Shown here piece by piece: positions 15,611-24,252 of a DNA stretch of 48,727 nt. The stretch spans positions 1-48,727 of the forward strand of contig CAMUZQ010000010.1 of the NCBI GenBank assembly GCA_947165275.1, read 5' to 3'. The translations under genes were made by a program, and so were the position numbers. The first letter of the stretch is position 1. The number at the start of each line of letters is the position of its first letter. The notes beneath the pieces were generated by a model. The model saw nothing but the letters and a program-made list of their open reading frames with translations, ran no database searches and was not told the DNA's origin. This stretch comes from an uncultured Lachnospiraceae bacterium. GTDB taxonomy: Bacteria; Bacillota; Clostridia; Lachnospirales; Lachnospiraceae.

Positions 15611-18436
15611 TTATGTCCTGAGCAGACCTCCAAGGGTCTTATATAAACCTTCGGGATCCACCGGCTTCGTAAGATGCGCATTCATTCCGGACTGCAGGCT
15701 CCTCTGTACATCCTCATCGAATGCATTGGCTGTCATGGCTATGATGGGCACAGTCTTTGCGTCCGCTCTGTCAAGTGCCCTTATCGCCTCCGCAGCCCCC
15801 AGCCCGTCAAGCACAGGCATCCGTACATCCATGAGCACGGCATCATAATATCCTTCTTCCCCTGACTTGAACATATCGACAGCCATCTGTCCATCCATTG
15901 CATGATCAGCTGTCATACCCTTCATTTCAAGGACCATCTTCATGATATCCGCATTTATCTGTATATCCTCGGCAAGCAGTATGCGGCGTCCTGCAAGATC
16001 AGCCGTCTCTGTCTCTCCCTCAGCTGTGGCCTGCCTGGACATTGCTGCTTTTTCAAACTCAGCCATGACATTGCCTGCAAAAAGCGGCTTTGCCATGAAG
16101 CTGTCTACTCCGGCCTGCTTCGCCTCCTCCTCGATATCATCCCAGCTGTAGGCGGTAAGGATCACAACGGCGCTCTCCTTCCCCATTATCTTCCTTATGG
16201 CCCTTGTGACCTCGATCCCGTCCAGTCCGGGCATCTTCCAGTCAACAAGGATCATATTGAAATCCTCCCGTCTTGCATGATGAAGCTCTATAAGCTCCAG
16301 TCCTTCCTCTCCTGAAAGGCATGTATCAGCCGTTATCCCCAGCTCGTTCAATACGACTCTGGCATGCTCGCAGGCAAGCGGATCATCATCTATGATAAGC
16401 ATTCTCATATCCTGCGGCCGGAGCTTTGAGCTTTCCACATTATCGGTCCTTCCGGATGCCCTTAAGGTTACCGTGACGGTAAATGTGGTCCCCCTGTCCT
16501 TTTCCGATTCCACATCGATCGTGCCGTTCATCATTTCAACTATGTTTTTGGTGATAGCCATTCCGAGACCTGATCCGCCGTATTTATTTGTAGATGTCTC
16601 GTCCTCCTGGCTGAAGGCTTCGAAAAGTCTTGGAATATATTCCTTATCCATTCCTATGCCGGTATCAGCTACGGTAAATCTCAGAGTCCTTTTATCCTCA
16701 AAGCTTGCCGTCTGCTCGACCATAAGGCTTACATTTCCGGGAGGATTGGTGAATTTCACCGAATTACCGAGGATATTGATCAGGACCTGCTTAAGCTTCA
16801 TGTCATCCCCGATATAATAAGGATCCACACTTCCCTTTATGACACAGTCATAATGCAGCTTTTTATCCTGGCACTGACCGTTGATCATGGTATTTACCTG
16901 ATCCAGGAAACTGCCGAAGCTGAATTCCTCCTTCTTCAAAACCATCCGTCCGGATTCGATCCGGCTCATATCCAGTATATCATTGATAAGTCCCAGAAGG
17001 TGCCTTGCGCTTCCGCCGATCTTTTCCAGCTGCTCCCTGGTACGCTGAGATATATCCGGATCGCTCAATGCTATATTGTCAAGCCCTATTATGGCATTCA
17101 TCGGAGTCCTTATCTCATGTGACATGCTGGAAAGAAAGGCAGTTTTGGCCATATTTGCCTGCCTGGTCTCATCCAGTGCCTCTGCCAGCTGCTCATTCCT
17201 TCTTATCTGCTCCCTCTGTATCTCCGTGGTATCACTTTTCAGCACTATGGAAAAATGAGCCTGAGGATCCACAAGGAAAAAATCAAACCGCTTATAATAA
17301 ATCTGGCCGTCCATCTCTATAGCGATATTCACCGAATACGGATCCTGTATCCTGATCTGCTTCCGGATATGTCCCAGATCAAGGGCCGCTCTGATGGCCC
17401 TCTTGTATTCATCGGAGCCCGAAAGCACGGGAAAAACCTGATTCTCCAGATATTCGCTGTAATTTCCGTATCGTGTGAGCGGAAAGATGCTCCCGCCCTT
17501 TATCCTTGAAGGATCGCCGACAACAACTCCGTATTCTCCCTCCGCAACATAGGAGACCATGTCAAACTGCTGTGCCAGTATCTTTCTGATAAGTGTCTCT
17601 CTTACCTTGTTGACGTTATATTCCTTTTCGGTGATGAAAGCGATGATGTCCCCTGTCAGAGGATGTCTGGTGAGGGAAGCCGAGACATTCACATAGCACA
17701 TTGTCCCGTCCTGTCTCTTTGAATATAGCACCTGAGATGCTAAAACCTTGCCCTGCGCGAATCCGGCTATCAGCACATTTCTGTCAAAGATCCTCTGAAA
17801 CTGCGCTCTCTCCGTATCTATCGGATAATACTTCATCCTCTGCTGCATCGAAGCCGTAAAGGGCATTCCGATCCTGTCGGTACGATAGAGATCGATCCCC
17901 TTTATATCCTCCACGGAATCCCTGGTCAGATTGACCCGCATTAAACCGAGCGTGTACCTGTCCATATCATAGAATTCCTTGCCCATGCTGGTATAGACAC
18001 TGCGGAGTCTCTCCTCATATTCCTTGAGGACAGTCACATCGAAATAAGTGCAGTATACAAAGTGTTCTCCGGACTCTTCGATAAAGGCATAATGAACATT
18101 ACACCATATTTTTCTCCCCCTGGCCGTGATCTTTTGAATGGTAAGAGTAGTCCTGCCTTCATCCGACTCATGCCTTCTCAGCATCCTGCGTACCAGAAGC
18201 CTGTCGTCCGGATGGGTGGATTCAAGGAATCCTTTTCCGGCGAGCATCTTTTTTACTTTCTCTACCGTGCATTCCATCATATCGGCAAAATCATCCGATA
18301 CATAGACCACTTCCATATCGCCGTTAACTGTCTCCCGCATCAATACGGCATTACCCTGTATCTGCTGTATGCTTTTAAGGAAATGGCTTAATGGATGATC
18401 GTCATATACTGCGGTATCAAACGGCAGCTCAGTCAT
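15611..18436 (-). CDS. Hybrid histidine kinase: PAS, HisKA, HATPase and two receiver domains
   Basis: 941 residues, apparently soluble. Order: PAS (about 25-140), a second PAS-like region (about 150-400), a short coiled coil, HisKA with FLSSMSHEIRTPMNAIIG (phospho-His about 440), HATPase with ILGNSVKFTN and DTGIGMDKEYIPRLFEAFSQ, then receiver 1 (about 678-795, phospho-Asp in VDWKMPGLDG about 732) and receiver 2 (about 818-940, phospho-Asp in LMDVRMPVLDG about 870). There is no Hpt domain, so output may be through a separate Hpt protein or through the degenerate EAL protein encoded next. The ATG overlaps the deoC stop by four bases. The similar lengths of both receivers and intact Asp residues suggest both are functional. 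Confidence 0.93.
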   Translation of the reverse strand: MTELPFDTAVYDDHPLSHFLKSIQQIQGNAVLMRETVNGDMEVVYVSDDFADMMECTVEKVKKMLAGKGFLESTHPDDRLLVRRMLRRHESDEGRTTLTIQKITARGRKIWCNVHYAFIEESGEHFVYCTYFDVTVLKEYEERLRSVYTSMGKEFYDMDRYTLGLMRVNLTRDSVEDIKGIDLYRTDRIGMPFTASMQQRMKYYPIDTERAQFQRIFDRNVLIAGFAQGKVLASQVLYSKRQDGTMCYVNVSASLTRHPLTGDIIAFITEKEYNVNKVRETLIRKILAQQFDMVSYVAEGEYGVVVGDPSRIKGGSIFPLTRYGNYSEYLENQVFPVLSGSDEYKRAIRAALDLGHIRKQIRIQDPYSVNIAIEMDGQIYYKRFDFFLVDPQAHFSIVLKSDTTEIQREQIRRNEQLAEALDETRQANMAKTAFLSSMSHEIRTPMNAIIGLDNIALSDPDISQRTREQLEKIGGSARHLLGLINDILDMSRIESGRMVLKKEEFSFGSFLDQVNTMINGQCQDKKLHYDCVIKGSVDPYYIGDDMKLKQVLINILGNSVKFTNPPGNVSLMVEQTASFEDKRTLRFTVADTGIGMDKEYIPRLFEAFSQEDETSTNKYGGSGLGMAITKNIVEMMNGTIDVESEKDRGTTFTVTVTLRASGRTDNVESSKLRPQDMRMLIIDDDPLACEHARVVLNELGITADTCLSGEEGLELIELHHARREDFNMILVDWKMPGLDGIEVTRAIRKIMGKESAVVILTAYSWDDIEEEAKQAGVDSFMAKPLFAGNVMAEFEKAAMSRQATAEGETETADLAGRRILLAEDIQINADIMKMVLEMKGMTADHAMDGQMAVDMFKSGEEGYYDAVLMDVRMPVLDGLGAAEAIRALDRADAKTVPIIAMTANAFDEDVQRSLQSGMNAHLTKPVDPEGLYKTLGGLLRT

Positions 18437-19092
18437 ATCAGCTTTTCTTCCTTTACTATCCTGACGATCCTGCTTGTTCCCAGTCTTGACGCTCCAAGCT
18501 CTATGAATCTCCGAGCATCGTCTATGCTCGAGATCCCCCCTGAGGCCTTGATCTTTACATTATTTCCCACATGCTTTGCAAATAATTCAATATCCTCAAA
18601 GACTGCTCCGCCAGTGGAGAAGCCTGTAGATGTCTTAATATAATCAGCGCCGGACAATGTTACGATATCGCACATGCGAATCTTCTCATCCTCAGTCAGC
18701 AGGCAGGTTTCGATTATAACCTTCAGTACCTTCCCAGCAGAGACCTCGCGTACCTGCTTTATCTCATCCAGAACCAGATCATGGTTGCCGGCCTTCAGTT
18801 CACCGATACTTATCACCATGTCCACCTCATCAGCCCCGTTCTCTATCGCATCCTTTGTCTCAAAAACCTTGGAGGCTGCAGTATGAGTGCCATTCGGAAA
18901 ACCTATGACCGTGCACAGCTTTACATCATCTCCCACATACTCCTTCGCTTTTTTTATGAAGCAGGGAGAGATACATGCCGATGCAGTATGATATCTCCTC
19001 GCGTCATCCAGGATGAGCTTCACATCCTCCCATCTGCTGTCCTGCTTTAATAAAGTATGATCGCATTTTGCAAGAATATCCCTGATATCCAA
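18433..19092 (-). CDS. deoC: Deoxyribose-phosphate aldolase, TTG start
   Basis: 219 residues from a TTG at 19092, preceded by AGGAGGG at ideal spacing. Longer in-frame starts would overlap the upstream gene and add residues unlike the family. Signature segments: CDHTLLK, VCTVIGFPNG-type TVIGFPNGTH, EVDMVISIGELKAG, VLKVIIETCLLT, and the Schiff-base Lys region DYIKTSTGFSTGGA, then IKASGGI. The enzyme splits 2-deoxyribose-5-phosphate into glyceraldehyde-3-phosphate and acetaldehyde in deoxynucleoside breakdown. Its stop overlaps the ATG of a hybrid sensor kinase (ATGA), an odd partner; no other deoxynucleoside-catabolic gene is in the window. Confidence 0.95.
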   Translation of the reverse strand: MDIRDILAKCDHTLLKQDSRWEDVKLILDDARRYHTASACISPCFIKKAKEYVGDDVKLCTVIGFPNGTHTAASKVFETKDAIENGADEVDMVISIGELKAGNHDLVLDEIKQVREVSAGKVLKVIIETCLLTEDEKIRMCDIVTLSGADYIKTSTGFSTGGAVFEDIELFAKHVGNNVKIKASGGISSIDDARRFIELGASRLGTSRIVRIVKEEKLI

Positions 19093-19123
19093 ATTGTTCC
19101 CTCCTGTACAGACACTCTGATCA

Positions 19124-20155
19124 CTACGGTCCCGCCTGATCTCTGTCAGGCCTGAATAATACAAAATATGTTTCCTCTTTGCCGTCACCGGACTTCAATA
19201 CCCCTGATGCAAAAAGCTTTCCCTCTGAGGTAAAGACATTTCTGATATCTATCGTCCTTTTGCCTCCGTCTGAGGAAGCGCTGCTTCCGGATGACCCGCT
19301 CAATTCCGCGCTCAGTCTGTCATTCTTTGTGCTGAGACTGCCGCTGTAGGAACCTGTCGGGTCAGTATTGCCCTCCCCGCTTTCTAAAAACTGTCCAGGG
19401 TCGCTTATTTCCAGCTTAAGATCATTTCCCTCCCGGGAGACCTCCCCCATATAATATGCCGGAAGATCATCTGATGTGCTGTCATACAGGACGACCTTCC
19501 ACCGCCCGTCAAGCATTGATACATCTGTTACAGCCTCTCCTCCGTCAGGGATCCCGTTTTCCCCGCAGATTGATGAAATTGCGGACTCCGCGTCATCTCC
19601 GGGCCAGTCTTCCTCCATCTCTCTTCCCGGTCTCCCGCCGAACTCATCGCGCATTCCGCCGGAGCCTCCGGGACCTTCACCTCGTCCGGTGATCCCATCC
19701 ATCGATCCATCCTGTCCTATGGGAGGCATGCCGCTGTCCCCGTTTCCGAAGGATGGCGCCTCCTTCTGATCACGGCCGGATACGTCCTCATCGCTTATCT
19801 CTTCAGGTTTCTCTCCGGGTTTCCCTTCAGGCTTTCCTTCCACAGCTCCTTCAGGCTTCCCCTCACCCCGGGGAGGGATCTTTCCCATGGCTTCAGTATC
19901 ATAAGAAGCCTCATTCCCGCTGCTTTCCGGGACTTTGGACATGTTATGGAACATTAAAAAGCAACCCCCTATGGCCGCCAGCGCACATAAAAGAAGCACA
20001 AGCAGCACTATGATAAGGATATTCTTCCACCTGCCGCCGTTCCCTTTCCCGTGCATTGCTCCGGGTGCCGTTCCGTCAATCCTCTCGCCGCAGAAGCCGC
20101 AGTATTCTCCGCTGCTTCCCTCAGGTATTTCTTTTCCGCAATTCCTGCAATACAT
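19124..20155 (-). CDS. Zinc-ribbon membrane protein with low-complexity linker
   Basis: 343 residues. The N-terminus is a zinc ribbon with CxxC pairs at 3/6 and 19/22. A single transmembrane segment (about 43-69) follows. Then comes a linker of some 130 residues rich in Gly, Glu, Lys, Pro and Asp with near-repeats of EGKPEGK type, and a C-terminal domain (about 200-343) with beta-strand-like segments such as GRWKVVLYDSTSD and GSYSGSLSTKNDRLSAEL. The topology is probably ribbon inside and C-terminal domain outside. GAGGGGAAGG precedes the ATG. Similar architectures are common in Lachnospiraceae, but the function is not known to me. It lies between the NRPS-like cluster and deoC. Confidence 0.8.
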   Translation of the reverse strand: MYCRNCGKEIPEGSSGEYCGFCGERIDGTAPGAMHGKGNGGRWKNILIIVLLVLLLCALAAIGGCFLMFHNMSKVPESSGNEASYDTEAMGKIPPRGEGKPEGAVEGKPEGKPGEKPEEISDEDVSGRDQKEAPSFGNGDSGMPPIGQDGSMDGITGRGEGPGGSGGMRDEFGGRPGREMEEDWPGDDAESAISSICGENGIPDGGEAVTDVSMLDGRWKVVLYDSTSDDLPAYYMGEVSREGNDLKLEISDPGQFLESGEGNTDPTGSYSGSLSTKNDRLSAELSGSSGSSASSDGGKRTIDIRNVFTSEGKLFASGVLKSGDGKEETYFVLFRPDRDQAGP

Positions 20156-20178
20156 AACCTTCCCCTCTCAGGAGCTGT

Positions 20179-20925
20179 TCAACCATTAAAAAACTCAGCA
20201 GCCTCTCTCATTACCCATTCCGTATCCCCGGGATTGTCATAATAATGAGTTGCATTGCTTAAAAGATGAAGGGTGATCCCGTATCTCTCAGCATATCCGA
20301 TCGAATCCTCCGGCGGCACCAGATCGTCTCTGTCACCATGAATGATCCTTATCCTTTCCGGAAAAGCCGGCGGTTCATCATATATATCATATTGACAGAT
20401 GCTGTCATAAAATGCTCTGGTAAGTATCAGGGGCTGATCCTTCCCGAAGTCTATGGCGGCTCCATTCATGAAATCATCATATTTCTTCCTGTCCATTGCA
20501 TTCGTCATCACCTGCCCCATTTTCAGAGCAGGAGAACGCAGCATTATCTTTCCGAAAGCCTGGGGCCTGCTTTGATGATATATCATGGCGAGAAAGCCGC
20601 CGAAGCTTGTTGCAAAGCCCCAGACAGGCACTTTGTACTTTTCGGAAACATGATCATATATCTGCTCCAGATCCTTTATGCAGTTTGGCACATTCAGATC
20701 AGAAAATGCAGCATCGCTTTCCCCATGCGCGGGCCAGTCAAAGGTAAATGTCCCGATATCCGACCCCTCCATCTCCTGATGAAGCCTCTCGATCATCCGG
20801 CTCCTCTTATTACCCTTAAACCCGTGCAGGCACAGTATGACCGCCTTCTGCCCCGCAATACCTCCGTCCAGACAGGAGATATGATATCCCCTGTCCGTAT
20901 CCAGCATTATCTTTTCTCTTGTCAT
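20179..20925 (-). CDS. Alpha/beta hydrolase (esterase or thioesterase-like), last gene of the NRPS-like cluster
   Basis: 248 residues. The oxyanion-hole region is CLHGFKGNKRSR, the nucleophile elbow VWGFATSFGGFLAM (Ser between Thr and Phe), a late Asp in IIHGDRDDLVPPEDS, and the His in LLSNATHYYDNPG. These make a full catalytic triad. The HGFKG start and overall length resemble cinnamoyl-esterase/S9-like hydrolases. Placed 57 bases after an AMP-ligase gene on the same strand, it could release the product from a carrier protein, remove mischarged carriers, or hydrolyse the product. A Shine-Dalgarno-like AAAGGAAGG is unusually far (about 15 bases) from the ATG; the next ATG (20907) is possible. 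Confidence 0.85.
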   Translation of the reverse strand: MTREKIMLDTDRGYHISCLDGGIAGQKAVILCLHGFKGNKRSRMIERLHQEMEGSDIGTFTFDWPAHGESDAAFSDLNVPNCIKDLEQIYDHVSEKYKVPVWGFATSFGGFLAMIYHQSRPQAFGKIMLRSPALKMGQVMTNAMDRKKYDDFMNGAAIDFGKDQPLILTRAFYDSICQYDIYDEPPAFPERIRIIHGDRDDLVPPEDSIGYAERYGITLHLLSNATHYYDNPGDTEWVMREAAEFFNG

Positions 20926-20982
20926 TATTCTGTATATGACCTTCCTTTTTCCATATTACCGCTCATCGCGAAGACAGGAGCC

Positions 20983-22515
20983 TCATCCCACCGGTTCATC
21001 CCTGAGCACCTCTGTACGAAGTATCTTTCTCGCAGAATTCTTGATGAAGGGATTCTCCCTGATGACCAGTCTTGAAAGCTGTCTGTAGGTAGGCTGTTCC
21101 CTGTTATAATCATCCAGCACCTTCTGAAGAGCAGACTTCAATGCCTCCGCCGGCATATCCTTCGTGAGCGCCTCCTCAGGGAAGATCCTTGCTGTCAGCG
21201 CATTGTTTTCACCCGTAACCACGATCTCTGAAATAATGGGATTGAGGGCGAGCTTACCCTCTATTTCCTCAGGCGAGATGTTTTCACCGTTTGAAAGGAT
21301 GATAAGGTTTTTCACCCTTCCGTTTATGAAAAGGAAGCCGTCCTCATCCATATAGCCCTTATCACCTGTATGAAGCCATCCGTCCTTCAGGGTCTCTGCC
21401 GTCTCCTCCTCCATATGATAATATCCCCTCATGACGCTGCTGCTTTTTACAAGTATCTCGCCATTGTCGAAGGATATCTCAACCCCGGGAAGAGGCTTTC
21501 CTATGGAGCCCTTCTTGAAATCATGCACTCTGTTGGAACTTATTACAGGGGAGCATTCTGACATCCCGTATCCCTCAAGGACCTGAACTCCGTACTTTTC
21601 GAATTCATCTATATAGAATTCCTCGAGATGCGCTCCGCCGGTGAATACGGTTTTCAGCTTTCCGCCGAATACCTTCTCAGCTATCACCTCAGGCGGTGTA
21701 TCCGCACCCGCAGCCTTGATCCTTTTATAAATGGTTTCTATCATAAGCGGTACCATGAGCATGACATCCGGCTTGAAAACACTCATATTCCTGACCATAT
21801 GGAGCAGCGAATCATTGATGCAGACCACGGCCCCCATCATAAATCCCTGCAGCCAGTCCATTACAAGACAGAAGGCATGATGCACGGGGAGCACACTCAG
21901 AAAGACTATGCCCGGATCTACCTTATAAAGGATCGCCTCCACATTGGTATACAGATTCTTCTGTGTGAGCATGACGCCCTTGCTCTTCCCGGTTGTCCCT
22001 GAGGTAAATACGATCATCGAAAGATCCTCCTCTTCTGGGACGGGCGCTTCCTCCGTATCCTTTCCGGATTCTTCAAGAGACTCAAGTGTTTCCGTCCCCT
22101 CCACCTCATCGCCGGAAAGCATCCATATCTTCTTCACTCCCGGACATTTTTCCCGGACAGGCGCCGCAAGAGCGGCAAATTTGGGATCCAAAAACACACC
22201 CTCAGCCTCCGAACGGATGATAAGCTGTATCAGATCGGCTGGAGGAAGGGCCGCATCCAGCGGAACTGCCGTATTCTTACCGGTGATGATACCCATATAT
22301 GCACAGACCCATTCAGGAGAGCTGGTGCCAAGAAGCGCAATCTTGCTCTCCGCAAATCCCTGCGCAAAAAGGCCCCTTCTTACTCCTGAAACCTTCTCTC
22401 CAAACTGCTGATAGCTGTATTCGCATATTTCCTTGCCCGCAAGCCAGCGTACCGCTGCCAGATCCTTAAAGTTTTCTTCGCTGGTCTTCCACAGACTGTA
22501 GATGGTTTTTGTCAT
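20983..22515 (-). CDS. AMP-forming acyl/aminoacyl ligase (ANL superfamily), stand-alone
   Basis: 510 residues. ANL core motifs are intact: VFTSGTTGKSKGVML (P-loop-like A3, about 170-183), EGYGMSECSPVISS (A5), LHTGDKGYMDEDGF (A7), INGRVKNLIILSNGENISP (A8) and a C-terminal NSARKILR carrying the likely catalytic Lys (about 497). The A8 region is that of fatty-acyl ligases of Clostridia more than that of typical NRPS adenylation domains. It is preceded by GGAGGG overlapping the carrier-protein stop codon, so it is coupled to the acyl carrier protein gene and probably loads it. It is a clear relative of the adenylation domain in the large protein at 24253-27903. The substrate (fatty or aromatic acid, or amino acid) is not determined. 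Confidence 0.9.
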   Translation of the reverse strand: MTKTIYSLWKTSEENFKDLAAVRWLAGKEICEYSYQQFGEKVSGVRRGLFAQGFAESKIALLGTSSPEWVCAYMGIITGKNTAVPLDAALPPADLIQLIIRSEAEGVFLDPKFAALAAPVREKCPGVKKIWMLSGDEVEGTETLESLEESGKDTEEAPVPEEEDLSMIVFTSGTTGKSKGVMLTQKNLYTNVEAILYKVDPGIVFLSVLPVHHAFCLVMDWLQGFMMGAVVCINDSLLHMVRNMSVFKPDVMLMVPLMIETIYKRIKAAGADTPPEVIAEKVFGGKLKTVFTGGAHLEEFYIDEFEKYGVQVLEGYGMSECSPVISSNRVHDFKKGSIGKPLPGVEISFDNGEILVKSSSVMRGYYHMEEETAETLKDGWLHTGDKGYMDEDGFLFINGRVKNLIILSNGENISPEEIEGKLALNPIISEIVVTGENNALTARIFPEEALTKDMPAEALKSALQKVLDDYNREQPTYRQLSRLVIRENPFIKNSARKILRTEVLRDEPVG

Positions 22516-22524
22516 AATGCCCTC

Positions 22525-22764
22525 CTAGTTTACATAATCCTCAAGAAAATCAATAGCATCTCCTACGGTCTGTATACCGCTCAGCTTATGCTCATCAGCT
22601 CCGAGATCAAATTCCACATCAAATTCATCCTCAAGATCCCCAAGCAATGTCATCAGATCAAACGAACTGAGTCCGAGATCATCTCTGAAGGTCATGTCAT
22701 TTGTGATCTCGTCTGCGCTCAGTGTGCAGTATCCCGCAATGATCTCCTTAAATCTTTTTTCCAT
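22525..22764 (-). CDS. Acyl/peptidyl carrier protein
   Basis: 79 residues, acidic, the normal size of a free-standing carrier protein. The phosphopantetheine site is in DDLGLSSFDLMTLL, with Ser34 in the position of the Ser of DSL motifs. Helices before and after fit the four-helix fold. The AMP-ligase gene begins nine bases after its stop, and a stand-alone condensation-domain gene lies 42 bases upstream. It is therefore a pathway-specific carrier rather than the fatty-acid AcpP. No phosphopantetheinyl transferase gene lies in the window, so activation must come from elsewhere. A 30-base leader element with a 19-base palindrome lies just upstream of its ribosome binding site. Confidence 0.92.
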   Translation of the reverse strand: MEKRFKEIIAGYCTLSADEITNDMTFRDDLGLSSFDLMTLLGDLEDEFDVEFDLGADEHKLSGIQTVGDAIDFLEDYVN

Positions 22765-22774
22765 TTTCCACTCT

Positions 22775-22804
22775 CCTCCTCTATAAAACGCAGTTTTATA
22801 TCTG
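22775..22804 (-). repeat. Leader element copy 1, with 19-base palindrome, before the carrier-protein gene
   Basis: The 30 bases match a segment at 24201-24230 at 24 of 30 positions, same strand and same place relative to the next gene's ribosome binding site. Inside copy 1, TATAAAAC (22782-22789) and GTTTTATA (22793-22800) form a perfect 8-bp inverted repeat with a GCA spacer. The match ends with the GGAGG-like stretch used as ribosome binding site. Confidence 0.5.
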
Positions 22805-22806
22805 AC

Positions 22807-24186
22807 TTATACCAGAGCCATTATTTCCCCTACTGTCCTTTGCGGATCCTCGATCCCCCTGAAAAGTATCCTCATCATGTAATAATACAGGATCTCCATG
22901 TCCTTTTCCGTAAGATGGGCATTCTGGTAATGATAGGAGAAATTCAATGCTCCGTCAGGCAGGTGGGAGACCGTCAGATACATTTTCTTTGTGGCCGCTC
23001 CGTTGGCAAACCATTTGATATGGGAAGGCAGCCCGGAGGTTGCATTCCTTGTGGGCAGAGGCGGCTGATAGGTAAGATAGCAGCTGACATATGATGTATC
23101 CTCAGGCGTACCATATCTTTTTCTGATCTCGTCTCTCACAAGCTCGGGATCATAGCTTCCGTTCATATAGATATGATTCTGTACATCCTGGATCTTCCTC
23201 ACTGCATCGATAAAAGTTGTGTCTGCCGGTATCACCGTGCGGCAGGGATAGCATAAGGTCCGGCTTCCTCCGGAAAAGATCTCATCCTGGGTAGATCTTC
23301 TGGCTATGAAATTCTCCACCGTGATATCCTCCTGCCCGTCACAGACCTTTGACAGATAGGTTCGGATCACCAAAAGCAGCAGGTTTGTCGGAGACACCTG
23401 CTTCTCTTTACAGAATTCTATCACCCTTGCGGTATTTTCCGGCTCAAGGGCATAGTCCTTAACCAGCACCTGAAGATCCTTCTTCTCTATGTCCGCCGCC
23501 TTAAGATCAGGATTTTTGTGTCTCCTTCTGGACTCCTCCAGGACCCTCATCCCCTGTATGTCGGAATACACCGGTTCCCCGTAAAGCTCCAGCTGACTGT
23601 CCCAGAATTTCTTTGCCCGTGCAAGTCTTTTCGGATTGGCTTCCCTCTTCAGATCCTGCTCCAGCACCTTTTCATAATCCGTATGCTCCTGCGGAAGCCC
23701 CGTGCCGTATTTATAATGAGCATATACCCCCATGATATCATTGACCATCACGGCTATCCCTACGGAGTCACAAAGTCTGTGATCCATATGGACAAAGAAT
23801 CCGTTATAATTATCCGGAAGATGAACTATGAAAAACTCACTCATGGGTATGTCATCCCCGTCAAAAGTTTCATATGCCCATTTCTGCATGACATCATCCG
23901 CCTCATCCATTGTCATGTCCCTCAGGTCTTTTTCAGGAAAATCCTGCTTTTTCCATTCTGAGACATACTGGCTTATCACTCCCTTCTTATCAGGCTTCGT
24001 GAACCTCAGGCGCAGACAGCTGTAGCGTCTGTATTCTTCATTGATGCTTTTCTTCATCAGATTGACATCCACATCCGCCTGAAATGCCGCAACCACACTC
24101 AGTCCCGATACCTGCTGGGTAGCATAGCTTCTGATCCACTGGTAATGCATATTCTGTGCTGCAGTAAGCGGATACCTTTTTTCCAT
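22807..24186 (-). CDS. Stand-alone NRPS condensation-domain protein
   Basis: 459 residues from the ATG at 24186, which has AAGGAG six bases upstream; a start 13 codons earlier overlaps the leader element and was not chosen. The N-terminus KRYPLTAAQNMHYQW matches the C1 motif. The HHxxxDG motif reads MDHRLCDSVG: the second, catalytic His (about 136) and the Asp (about 140) are kept, the first His is Asp and the Gly is Ser. Later segments such as VSPTNLLLLVIRTYLSKV and NFIARRS fit the C-terminal half of the fold. It would join an acyl or aminoacyl group on one carrier to a nucleophile on another. It lies between the large A-T-C protein and the carrier protein. Confidence 0.85.
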   Translation of the reverse strand: MEKRYPLTAAQNMHYQWIRSYATQQVSGLSVVAAFQADVDVNLMKKSINEEYRRYSCLRLRFTKPDKKGVISQYVSEWKKQDFPEKDLRDMTMDEADDVMQKWAYETFDGDDIPMSEFFIVHLPDNYNGFFVHMDHRLCDSVGIAVMVNDIMGVYAHYKYGTGLPQEHTDYEKVLEQDLKREANPKRLARAKKFWDSQLELYGEPVYSDIQGMRVLEESRRRHKNPDLKAADIEKKDLQVLVKDYALEPENTARVIEFCKEKQVSPTNLLLLVIRTYLSKVCDGQEDITVENFIARRSTQDEIFSGGSRTLCYPCRTVIPADTTFIDAVRKIQDVQNHIYMNGSYDPELVRDEIRKRYGTPEDTSYVSCYLTYQPPLPTRNATSGLPSHIKWFANGAATKKMYLTVSHLPDGALNFSYHYQNAHLTEKDMEILYYYMMRILFRGIEDPQRTVGEIMALV

Positions 24187-24200
24187 ATATTCTCCTTTTC

Positions 24201-24230
24201 CCTCCTCTGCATAGCGTAGTTTCATATCTG
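24201..24230 (-). repeat. Leader element copy 2, before the condensation-domain gene
   Basis: Matches the element at 22775-22804 at 24 of 30 positions, and the next two bases also agree. The five or six changes fall mainly in one arm, so the palindrome is not kept here. Sequence read on the minus strand begins CAGATATGAAACT and ends AGAGGAGG, overlapping ribosome-binding-like purines. Confidence 0.45.
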
Positions 24231-24252
24231 ACCTGTTTTGTCCACGTCCGGT

